This document shows positions 13,970 through 21,715 of a stretch of DNA of 64,000 bases, in pieces (positions within the stretch are counted from its first letter, which is position 1; each line of letters opens with the position of its first letter). The DNA is from Heliocidaris erythrogramma (taxonomy: Eukaryota; Echinodermata; Echinoidea; Camarodonta; Echinometridae): assembly GCA_025617745.1 (NCBI GenBank), contig CM046864.1, forward strand, positions 27,590,199 to 27,654,198. The letters run 5' to 3'. Below the pieces are notes generated by a model that was given only the letters and a program-made list of their open reading frames with translations, was not told the origin of the DNA and did not search any database. The position numbers and the translations under genes were made by a program.

Positions 13970-16900
13970 ACCGCTACCAGCAACGTGGCGGCCACCACCA
14001 GCACCGCGACTACCAGGGCCGTAACCAGAACCAGCAAGGGCAGCAGCAGCAGCAACATTACCAACAATATCCCCCTCCGCAGCACCAGCAACAGCAACGC
14101 GGCGACTACCAGGGTGGCTACAACAAGCCGCAGAACAAGCAATACTACAATAAAGAGAACCAGGAGTACCGTGGCCGCGGGTCGGGAGAGCGGGACCGGG
14201 ATCGGGACTGGGACAGCGATAGGGATCGCGGAGACAGAGGAGGCAGGATGGGCAATAGGGGAGGCATGGAGCAAGGAGGAAGGTGGGTAATTCAAGAAAT
14301 AAGTATTTCAAGTTGAGTTCTGGTCATGCCATTACATTGCGAATGAAACTGTCTCAGTGTGATTGGGAAAGGTTGATCATGTCTGACATGAGAATTAGTG
14401 TATACTGTGAGGTTTTGGAATCATCAAAATGATAGGAAATTGACCCTATCTTGCTGAAAACAAAAATGGGTTACGGAACACTTCAGCTGTTTCTCGTCAT
14501 ATTTCGAATATGAGGGCATTATGAAGAGCATTCCTTTTCAGGGGACCTTTCTACCTTTAGATATTCTTCCAAACTGACAAAAGAAATGAGAAAGCTCACA
14601 ACTTATTTTTCACCTTTCCCAGAAGTCAACCTTCTCTTTATCGCTTTATTTGCCAATTCATTTTCATGCCCAATATATCATATAGCAAACTAAAATGAAG
14701 ATTAATGAAACATTCCCAATCCCTGAAAAGAAATAAAAAATATTAATTCTGACATTTTACACATAGTAGAATAATTCATGCTTGCAGTGCACAATGAATA
14801 TACTTCTCAGTGACAATTGCAAAGATACTAGACAAACATATGGTTTCAAAATTTGGTCTGAAGTTACGAACTGTTTTTAGTCGCATTTGAAATATGAGAA
14901 CACTTCAAAAGCGATTCTTTTCATGGGACATTGCTCCTTTGACATTCTTCCACATGGTGTACGATTTAGAGAGACCACAAATACTTTTTCACCTCTTCCA
15001 GTATTCAGCTACCTTTGAGTTTGGTAAATACTATTTCAATTGAAATCAAATCTTCCATGTTGTATTTGCCCAGGTATGGACAGCAGCGTCAGGACCGTCA
15101 GCAGGATAAGCCATACGGTGGCCAGCAGAGGGACGGTGTACATGGTGGAGCACGACAGAGGGACGATGTCAGAGAGAACAGACCTCCAAGGATCAATAAA
15201 CTAGAGTCAGGAGAGGTGAGTTGTTAGAAATGTGGTGGTGGATCTAGGGGACACTAGGGGGCACTTACCACCCCCCCCCCCCGGGAAAACCTACCGAATT
15301 GGGCATACATAAATTACCGTGCCCCTGCCCCCAATCTCCACCTCCATAATCTAATTTGGAATACCTTAGTAAATTGACTGTTTCTTTGTGGCGTTATGAT
15401 ACAAAGGATTGTCAACATTTTGATTTAATATGCACTTATTTACTTGGCCGGAAATGTCCAAATGTCTTGTACAATGTACAGGGAATCACACTATAACCGG
15501 TTTTATTCCAATTGTTATTGGTTTAACTTCATGATTAGTTCCATGTTATCAGAGTTTTGTCATAAGCCAGTTCGTAATTACTTCACGATACAAATGATAC
15601 TGGTGCAGGCATCGTGGTGCGTATAAAATAACAGCGCATAAAGGTCAATTGTTCTCGGTACAAATGACCTTCATCTACATATGCGCAAATTGTAATTACG
15701 AACTGACTTAATGTAACAATTAACCCAAAGCAAGAGACAACTACTTCTCTTTTTTCTTCAGACTGTCATTGATTTGTGTCCCCTCTCTCATTGCCTTACC
15801 CAGATCAACCTTCGTCCTTCCGGCAACATGGTGCTGAAGCCGCAGGGGCCTCGGTTCCTCCCGCCCAGCGCCATGTCCAACTCCCCCAACTCCAGCCCCC
15901 CTCGAGGGATGGCCCCCATCAACAGCCTGCTCCCCCAGAACCAGCCCGCTGGTGTCCAGCCATCCCCACTCCAGGCCGGCTACCCTGGCCTCCCGGTTAA
16001 GCTACCGGCTGGCGGTAACACTGGTAGTGGCGGCGGCGCTGCAGTGGAGAAGAAGCCAGAGAAGAAGAAGCAGCCAACCAAAGAGGAACTCTTGAAATCT
16101 ATGGTACGTCCTGGTGTGAAAATGTCTTAGAGAAAAGGTTGAATATATGTAGAGATGAAAGAGAAATAAAATGGGCTTTCTCATTTTGCTTATTTTTTCC
16201 ATGTGGAAACTGACCAACATAATGACCTGTTGCATCATGAAATATTTTTTTACGATTTCACTCAAAATCATTAAATATCTGTATACTATATTACCCTGTA
16301 GGAGGAACTATTGACTATCTACCTGGAGAAAAAGGAGGATGAAGCAGTCATCACTGGCTTCAAGGAGCTGCAAGCCCCCAAGCGTCACATACCAGCCCTT
16401 CTGACCTACGTGATGACCCACTGCATCCAGCAGTCCGACACGGAGAGGGAGAGTGCTGCCAATTTGCTGGCCGTCCTCAAGAAAGAGGAATGCATCACTG
16501 GCAACAACTTCATGGATGTGAGTAGTAGCATTTTGAACATTTGTCTATTAATGTGATTGACCAATGGGGTGTTTCATCAAGTGCCTTGTCGGTGATTTTT
16601 ACTGACAACTTTGCTCCCAGCCAATCAGATGCAAGGATTTCAGTAGCTTATAACAGTTATTGTGACTTGTCATTGATAACAAGTTTTATCAGACAGGGCC
16701 CAGGAATAAAATGTAATAATAGAGAAAGGTTTCACTGTACTTTGTAAAGCACTGTAGAGTATATCAGTAAGTAGCTGCACTATATGAATTAACATGTTAC
16801 TTTATTTAATTTTTTGATTATTTGTTTGTCTCAATCAGGCCTTCACCTCTTTCCTGGAGCGCTCCAAGGAGCTGGAATCCGAGGTCCCCCTCATCAAGTC

Positions 16901-19900
16901 CCACACTGCTGGCCTGGCTGCCAGGGCGGTCATTGACGAGGTGGTCAGCCTTGCGGACATCGCCGATCCCCTGGAGAACGGAGCTTTCTACCCTCTCTTC
17001 CTGCTGATCCTGCAGCGTATCGCCAAGGCCAAGTCCAAGGACGGGTTGGTGGCGCTCTTCAACGAGAGCAAGGTTGCGATGCTGAAGATGCTGCCGGAGA
17101 GCGATAGGAACAAGGAGAGGATGATGGAGATCCTGGAAGGAAAGGTAACTGAACGTTCTATTCTTCATCTTCTCAGATACGAATAATGTGTGGGCACATC
17201 AAAAGGTGTGCATGGTTTGGGTCATATGTGCACACACAACCACCTGCACAGGAAGACCATCTGCTTACAAAGATCAAAGTTTTGTTTCGTAGAACAGTAT
17301 TTCTCAGTGAAACATGTACATAGGAGCCCCTGTATAACGACCACCTGCCCTTGACTGGTCTTCTGTCTTCTTTGATCAGCATTTGTATGAAGCTTTCGAC
17401 TAATTTTTATTTTTAATTGTCTACCACTCAGAGCCTAAGCTTCCTGTTCCCTCTACTGCGCATGCAAGCTGATGTGACCAAGCAACTCCAGACCGATGGC
17501 AACCCCAGCTCCTTGTACAAGTGGATCAAGGAGAACGTGTCTGCAACACTGCACAAGGACAAGGGTTTCATCAATGCTCTCACTGCGAGGTGAGTTATTA
17601 TTGTTTGCCTCCAAGACTGCTTTATGGATAATATGTGTTCTAAAAAATGTTTAGGGTTACTTTTTTTTAAATAGAGAGGAAATAGTGCACCCCCATGTTA
17701 GAGATATTATTAGGTGCCTTGCAGAATGGCAGGAATGGATGCTCTGACAATGGATGTACATTTCAAGAAAAATCATATTCCATAGATTTTACTGTACATT
17801 GACTACATCTGCACAACATGTTTCAGTCTGTATATTTATTCATCTAAACTCTTACCAGTGATAATATCACTTAAAAGCAATCAAGAGTATGTAGTTTAGA
17901 AATGTGACTAAAATTCATGTTTTCACCCTTCAGCTGAACACACACTGACTGATATATTGTGGAGTGCCCCCCCCCCCCAGAAAAAAGTAATTCTACCCCC
18001 CCCCCCAAAAAAAACACCTTTTTATGCTAGTGTCACCTCGATTCTATCTTCTACCTTGCAGTGTGATCAAGTTCATTGTTGTTGAGACCAGCTTGCCAGA
18101 GGGGTCGGATCCAGCCGTGCTCCCGGACAAGGTCCTGCAAGAGAAGGAGACAGCCCTCCTGGAGAGGTTTGCTCCAGTGCTCCAGAAGTTTGTCCACGAG
18201 AGCATCAACCTCCAGCTGAGTGCCCTATATGCCCTACAGACCCAGTGCTACAACCTCAGCTTCCCTAAGGGTAAGACCACATGCACTCATCACTATAAGA
18301 AGATAGTTTTGACTATCTATCCTCTACAAGCTATGTATTCTCTATCTCAGTGGCATTTATTATTCTCTATCTCAGTGGCATCTATGCGCTACACAGAGTG
18401 CTACAACCTCTTTCCTAAGGGTAAGACTGTATGCACTATTGGTGATTTACACGTTCCGGTGACATTTGCTCAAGGCTTAGGATTAGGGTTGTGATTGAGT
18501 TTAACCCTAAAAAGACTGGGGGGGGGGCCTAAAAGGCCCCCCCCCCTCGACGTTTCACACGATAACTGCGGAATGCGAAAAGCTTTCACCGCGCCGCTCC
18601 ATGACTTTTTACTTTCAAGTCTCGCGCAACTTTTGAGACCAAATTTGTCACGCCCCTTTAAAAAAAGTTTGTCAACCCCAAAATTGCTCAGAAACGTGAT
18701 TTTGTGTACAAAGTCAATGCAAATTGGGTTTTTTCAATTAATTCATATAAAAATTCATACTTTTGATTTCAGTGGCTGAAATTAATTGATTTTAGCATAA
18801 TTATGCTTCTAAAAATGTTTGGGACAAATTTCGCTAAAAAAACAACAAAAACAAATGGTCGAAAAAAAAAAGAAATACATAAGAAATTAATAAAACAATA
18901 AAAAAAACCCCAAAAAAATAATTTTGATACCGAAATTTGTTTATGTACAATTGTTTGGAATGTAACAAGGAATGTTTACACCAAAAGTCAGCATCCTAGA
19001 AGCTTTATTTAGTGATTTAGGGCAAAAAGTATGTTTTTACGCATAAATTAGAATAATTAATGAATATTTTTTCGAAAATCTGAGTATGCAATTTTGTAGT
19101 TTACGCGAGGCTTTACGCACGTGCAAAATTTTGCGACGATCGCGCAATCAGCGGCCGAGATCTCAGGGGGGGCCCTTTAGGCCCCCCCCCCCCCCCCCCC
19201 CAGTTTTTCCAGCCTCCAAAATACCCCAGTCTTTTTAGGGTTAAAAGTATGGTTAGGTATAATATACGGTCCAGGGGGGGGGGGCTAAATTAGCCCCCCC
19301 CCCCCCCCGAGCTATTGAAGAAATTAGGAATTTGTTTAGTGTTGCAAAGTGACCTGAAGCAGTTGTCATGGAGTTTGTATCGTACGTTCTCACTATGGGG
19401 TTATATTTTGAAGTGTGGGCATAACGCTGATAAAATGAGTCAATTAGGACAGAGAAAATTCACTATGTTGTATCGTATAGATAAGGGGGCTAATATTACT
19501 TTTATTATTTGTTTTTTTTATTATGGTAGTTGCCATCTTCATTATGATTAACACTAGTGTTATACTTGCTTGTTTTGTAGGAATGCTGCTGCGATTCTTT
19601 GTGAATCTCTATAACCTTGAAGTGATCGAAGAGGAGGCCTTTATCAAGTGGAAAGAAGACATTACTGACGAATTCCCTGGCAAGGGACAAGCCTTGTTTC
19701 AGGTGAGTACCAGACAGATCTGGGGGGCGTTTCATCAAGTGTCTTGTCAGGGATTTTTACCCACAAATTTGCTCTCAGCCAATCAGATGCAAGGATTTCT
19801 GTAGCTTATAACACTTTTCATTGTGCAACTTGTCATTGATGACAAGTTTTATGAAACAGGGCCCTGCTTCCCATTCTCATCATTATCACAAACATTTGCT

Positions 19901-20753
19901 GCACTATGGCAAGTGTGTTTGATCCTTCTGTGCTATCAAGCCTACAAAGACATTTTCACAGTTGAACTGTTATGGGGTGGTTCAGGGTTGCACTTTGTGG
20001 TTTAGGGTTGCACTTTGTGGTTTGATTTTAAAAATGAAATCAAGGACTGTAAATTATATTACTCTATTACAAATTCCTAGGAAGGAATCATTTTGCAGAA
20101 ACTGAGGTACAGCCTTTAGCATCATGATCATCATCAATCCAGTTTTGATCCGGGTATATTCCCCGTTGACGGGGGTGGCCGGATTTACCTCACTTTGTAG
20201 CAATCTTTCTCACATCCGCCCTCCATCTCGCACGATTCATGGCATCCTCCCTCCTCAAACCAACTCCACTACACTCCTCCTCAACCTGTTTTCTCCATGT
20301 TTTCCTCGGTCGTCCTCGCTTCCTCGGGCCCTTCACTTCAAACTCCAGAGCTTTTCTCAAAAAGTGCCCGTCCTCCCTTCTCAGCACATGCCCAGCGTAG
20401 TGGTTAATTTGTAAATTAAAGTGTACAGTACCTTCAAAATAAGTGAACTGCCAACCCATTGGGTGAGAAGAGGACTGCTGTTCTCTTTCATGTGTATTAT
20501 GGGTTTCAACAAGGTATGATAATAGATAAATTAGTTGAGCAATACGGCTCAACGTACATTTATTTATGTGTAGCAAAATTCTGCAACCAATTCATACATC
20601 AAATGAATCAGTGTAGCAATAGCACATACAAATACTTATCTGTTTTGACGTCTGTTTTGACGTCTTTACGTCCTTTTGCAGGTAAACCAGTGGCTGACAT
20701 GGCTAGCTACTGCTGAAGAAGAAGAAGACTCGGATGAGGAGGTAGAAGACTGA
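5105..20753 (+). CDS. EIF4G2: eIF4G2 / DAP5 (p97, NAT1) translation initiation factor, 19 exons, 5' end missing
   Basis: DAP5 is an eIF4G-related scaffold that lacks the eIF4E-binding site and drives cap-independent or alternative initiation by binding eIF4A, eIF3 and eIF2-beta in the cytoplasm. Exons: 5105-5227, 5561-5663, 6714-6824, 7394-7460, 8044-8136, 9456-9514, 9749-9859, 10599-10781, 11394-11517, 13062-13253, 13838-14282, 15074-15215, 15804-16103, 16302-16517, 16839-17144, 17432-17589, 18062-18270, 19581-19702, 20682-20753. Every junction is AG/GT and all phases agree, giving about 1,044 residues against 907 in human. Diagnostic stretches are ILNKLTPEKFDKLCLELLNV, LEEPKYSS, DLECLCKI, EELLKS, LPESDRNKERMMEILEGK and the last exon VNQWLTWLATAEEEE. 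The extra length is a Gln-rich linker. The vertebrate DETD caspase site is not evident. The start codon lies upstream and was not identified, and no eIF4E-binding motif is seen. Confidence 0.96.
5700..5975. repeat. Weak inverted-repeat element in eIF4G2 intron 2
   Basis: The block begins near AACCCGGTACTATCC and ends near GGTAGTATGGGTCT, which are imperfect inverses. Between them lies an internal GGCTAA/TTAGCC-rich palindrome (GCTTAGCCCCATC..GGGGCGGCTAA). It is probably an old MITE, but the ends are not sharp. Confidence 0.35.
6422..6510. repeat. Compound homopolymer tract T-(GTT)n-T-G
   Basis: About 27 T, then six GTT repeats, about 20 T and about 20 G, in intron 2 of eIF4G2. The exact lengths are likely to be unreliable in any assembly. 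Apparent reading frames across it (poly-Phe, poly-Lys) are artefacts of the homopolymers. Confidence 0.9.
7105..7251. mobile_element. Hairpin MITE, GGGCCC-type ends
   Basis: Begins GGGCCCCGTTTCATAAAAC and ends GTTTTATGAAACAGGGCCC, an inverted terminal repeat. The core CAGCCAATCAAATGCTGTGATTTC is shared with six other elements in the window. It lies in intron 3 of eIF4G2. Confidence 0.85.
7686..7905. repeat. Repeat fragment beginning ATACCCCCGCCAAACG
   Basis: A short palindrome, ATACCCCCGCCAAACG followed by GTTTGAAGGGGGTAT, opens a stretch that continues through GGTCGGGAGGGTGGTCGGTCGG. The pattern looks like one end of a dispersed repeat. No second end was recognised, so the family is unassigned. 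Confidence 0.4.
8755..8945 (-). mobile_element. SINE fragment (tRNA-headed family), 3' part
   Basis: It contains TTACCCCTGGTCATTGGAT and GGGAGCATTCC, shared with the more complete copy at 12470-12838, and the tail motif TATATAGCGC. It lies on the minus strand in intron 5 of eIF4G2. The tRNA-like head is absent. Confidence 0.65.
9721..9748 (+). promoter_or_regulatory. (TGACCTT)n run serving as exon 7 acceptor tract
   Basis: Three and a half tandem copies of TGACCTT run directly into the AG of exon 7. The spacing makes overlapping direct repeats of the nuclear-receptor half-site (AGGTCA on the other strand) with one spacer base. The splice role is direct from position. Any receptor binding is inference. 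Confidence 0.4.
10023..10160. mobile_element. Hairpin MITE, GGGGAGCG-type ends
   Basis: Begins GGGGAGCGTTTCATCAAG and ends CTTGATGAAATGCTCCCC, so the whole 138 bp can fold into one long hairpin. The core (CATCTGATTGGCTGAAAGC) is the reverse of the core in the GGGCCC-type elements. It lies in intron 7 of eIF4G2. Confidence 0.88.
10800..10965. repeat. C/G-homopolymer-rich dispersed repeat
   Basis: Runs of 10-12 C or G separate short AT-rich words such as ACCCATAAAGCACCTGAAACC. A related arrangement with similar words occurs at about 32885-33050. It starts 19 bp after the donor of exon 8. It is non-coding. Confidence 0.5.
11225..11370 (+). mobile_element. SINE fragment (tRNA-headed family), 3' half
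   Basis: It contains TGGCTGGAATGCTCCCC and GAGTGGAGAGTGCACAC, followed by GGCACTATATAAGAAAACAG and a (TTA)n tail. It matches the 12470-12838 SINE in opposite orientation. It ends about 25 bp before the acceptor region of exon 9. Confidence 0.7.
11394..16103 (+). CDS. EIF4G2: eIF4G2 exons 9-13: Gln-rich, RGG-like linker
   Basis: Exon 9 retains DFFNLNGG and GGLGDLF, similar to the vertebrate linker. Exons 10-12 (about residues 324-583) are dominated by Gln, Asn, Arg, Gly and Tyr, with CAG/CAA runs at about 13163-13205, 13939-13975 and 14041-14055. An Arg/Asp/Gly-rich end (GERDRDRDWDSDRDRGDRGG) follows. Exon 13 is Pro/Ser-rich, contains INLRPSGN matching the conserved ISLRPAQ segment of human DAP5, and ends in KKKQPTKEELLKSM leading into MA3. 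The polyglutamine and RGG-like composition is a lineage expansion with no counterpart that I recall in vertebrate DAP5, and is expected to be disordered. Confidence 0.93.
12188..12335. mobile_element. Hairpin MITE, GGGCCC-type ends (decayed)
   Basis: ACCCCGTTTCATAAAACTTG at the left and CAAGTTTTATGAAACAGG at the right form the inverted ends. The core is AGCCAATCAGATGCAAGG. It lies in intron 9 of eIF4G2. Confidence 0.85.
12470..12838 (-). mobile_element. Near full-length tRNA-headed SINE with (TTA)n tail
   Basis: Read on the minus strand it starts with a tRNA-like head. The A box is TGGATCAGTGG, the loop carries GTG at the anticodon position, and the B box is GGGTTCGAATCC. A central domain follows (CGTTAATCTACATTTGCC and AATGGGTACCCGGTAGG). 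The 3' part ends GCGCGCTATACAAG plus (TTA)n. The tail resembles the LINE 3' end at 52225-52275, suggesting mobilisation by that LINE type. The head is not a functional tRNA gene. Confidence 0.85.
16302..17144 (+). CDS. EIF4G2: eIF4G2 exons 14-15: MA3 domain
   Basis: The two exons (72 and 102 codons, both phase 0) encode an MA3 HEAT-type domain. It begins EELLTIYLEKKEDEAVITGFKELQ, continues APKRHIPALLTYVM and ends KMLPESDRNKERMMEILEGK. Correspondence with the human DAP5 middle domain is essentially gap-free from EELL to EGK. In DAP5 this domain is not a strong second eIF4A site, unlike in eIF4G1. The codons are markedly GC-rich compared with the flanking introns. Confidence 0.95.
16566..16701. 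mobile_element. Hybrid hairpin MITE (left arm type 1, right arm type 2)
   Basis: The left arm reads GGTGTTTCATCAAGTGCC plus GTGATTTTTACTGACAA, as in the GGGGAGCG family. The right arm reads TCATTGATAACAAGTTTTAT with CAGGGCCC, as in the GGGCCC family. The core CCAATCAGATGCAAGGATTT is common to both. It lies in intron 14 of eIF4G2. Confidence 0.8.
17432..20753 (+). CDS. EIF4G2: eIF4G2 exons 16-19: W2 (eIF5C-like) domain and acidic C-terminus
   Basis: Exon 16 reads SLSFLFPLLRMQADVTKQL, exon 17 ends LQLSALYALQTQCYNLSFPKG, exon 18 is MLLRFFVNLYNLEVIEEEAF plus KWKEDITDEFPGKGQALFQ, and exon 19 is VNQWLTWLATAEEEEDSDEE then VED and a TGA stop at 20751-20753. The W2 domain has the two aromatic/acidic AA-boxes at its end that bind eIF2-beta and, in family members, MNK kinase. 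Intron 17 (18271-19580) contains a duplicated copy of the end of exon 17 and a piggyBac-type element. Intron 18 contains a hairpin MITE and a LINE fragment. Confidence 0.95.
18376..18420 (+). other. Candidate 45-nt cassette exon derived from exon 17 duplication
   Basis: This segment copies the last part of exon 17 (GAGTGCTACAACCTC..TTTCCTAAGG) together with its donor GTAAGACTG. It is preceded by TATTCTCTATCTCAG, a reasonable acceptor, which is itself duplicated 25 bp upstream. Joined after exon 17 (phase 1) it stays open, reads VASMRYTECYNLFPK and leaves phase 1 again for exon 18. It could be a real alternative exon or just a decoy donor. No expression evidence is available. Confidence 0.45.
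18505..19240. mobile_element. piggyBac-type non-autonomous element flanked by TTAA
   Basis: Terminal inverted repeats CCCTAAAAAGACTGGGG and CCCCAGTCTTTTTAGGG are bordered on both sides by TTAA (18501-18504 and 19241-19244). TTAA is the target duplication of the piggyBac superfamily, whose ends begin CCCT or similar. Subterminal G/C runs (GGGGCCTAAAAGGCCCC and GGGGCCCTTTAGGCCCC) form further hairpins. The 736-bp interior has no transposase. It lies in intron 17 of eIF4G2. Confidence 0.82.
19271..19308. repeat. Poly-G/poly-C hairpin
   Basis: About eleven G, CTAAATTAG, then about fourteen C: a near-perfect hairpin just outside the piggyBac-type element. It is of the same design as that element's subterminal hairpins, so it may be a remnant of a second copy. 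Confidence 0.6.
19722..19864. mobile_element. Hybrid hairpin MITE (second copy)
   Basis: The left arm GGGGGCGTTTCATCAAGTG and GGGATTTTTACCCACAA belongs to the GGGGAGCG family. The right arm GACAAGTTTTATGAAACAGG plus GCCC belongs to the GGGCCC family. It has the same hybrid arrangement as 16566-16701. It begins 20 bp after the donor of exon 18. Confidence 0.8.
20120..20440 (-). mobile_element. LINE 3' end fragment
   Basis: The minus strand reads HVLRREDGHFLRKALEFEV, then KRGRPRKTWRKQVEEE and LRREDAMNRARWRADVRKI. This is the C-terminal signature of many animal LINE ORF2 proteins (R-G-R-P-K-x-T-W followed by D-A-x-N-R-x-x-W-R). A CATCATGATCATCATC simple tail lies at its 3' side. It is 5'-truncated and sits in intron 18 of eIF4G2. 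Confidence 0.8.
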
Positions 20754-21715
20754 TCGCCATGGCAACACAGCATCCCACATCGCCGCAAGCCGTTGCTACA
20801 TTCAAGCACCCACCCGGAGTGAACCATCCAGAATCGTCTTTCAAGAACACACGTCATCGTGCGCGAGTTAGTCTTATTGGTGCACAGACATTGGATGGAA
20901 GAAAAAATAGCTAGTAACACTAAGAATAATGTTTGTTTTATTGATGTTACGTACAAAACAGAAGTATACTTAGTAGTAAGGTGTTTTTTTGTACTAACAT
21001 GATAATGTATGGGTAACGTTACGGTCGTTTGAAGTAACCTCAATGCGTTTCAATGGAACTGTTTATGATTTTTATGTAGTACAGGTGTAGTATATGGAGT
21101 AGTGTAGTATGGAATGCTTTCTTTGTATGTGTACGGTAAGCAAGAACTCTAATAATCATGGTTTCGGTGTGTTTACTTTTTAACATGAATGCGAAATGAA
21201 TTGAATAAGAAAAAATCAAGGGACTTTTGAGTCAAATTTGTTTTTTATTGGTATGAAGATGTTGAACTGCGTTGCTATGAGATAAACTGATGCTTATTAT
21301 GTGCTATTTGAGGAGATTGTGAGAACACAGAGTTATTGTAAACTGCATGTGGAAACTGTGAACTATTGAAATGTAAGCAGTTTAGTAGTGTTTATCGAGA
21401 TTTAGCCGTAGGAAATTAACTTTTAGTTGTATCAACTGATGTATTTGTGTAACCCATTCAAGACCACATGTTTTACTTATAATACATGTTTATATCGATC
21501 TTCGTTAAGTAAAGTGTAACAGAGTTTAAAAGGATTAAGGCTGCCACTGCATGTTTTTCTGTTATTCTAAAACGTACAATTTGTAATATGGTGTGGCACG
21601 AAGCTGAAATCGGTTGATGCAACTTTCCAGGTAGATTTCCTGTGCGTTGTCAGTTGGGATTACAATTAATGAAGAAAGAAAAAAAAGGAATAAAGGAATA
21701 CATTTTATGTAGATT
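20754..21715 (+). other. EIF4G2: Probable eIF4G2 3' UTR
   Basis: The sequence directly follows the TGA stop, is free of long repeats, and reaches a canonical AATAAA at 21689-21694. Further AATAAA hexamers at 22942-22947 and 23014-23019 would give longer forms. The extent is inferred from the signals only. Confidence 0.5.

Noticed and set aside
13747-14311. Minus-strand Leu/Val-rich and Ala/Gly-rich open frames of 166-182 codons
   Set aside because: They are antisense shadows of the CAG/CAA-rich exon 11 of eIF4G2.
20190-20576. Minus-strand protein resembling craniofacial development protein 2-like genes
   Set aside because: Such annotations usually derive from LINE ORF2. The GRPRKTW and DAMNRARW motifs, truncation and simple tail identify a LINE end.
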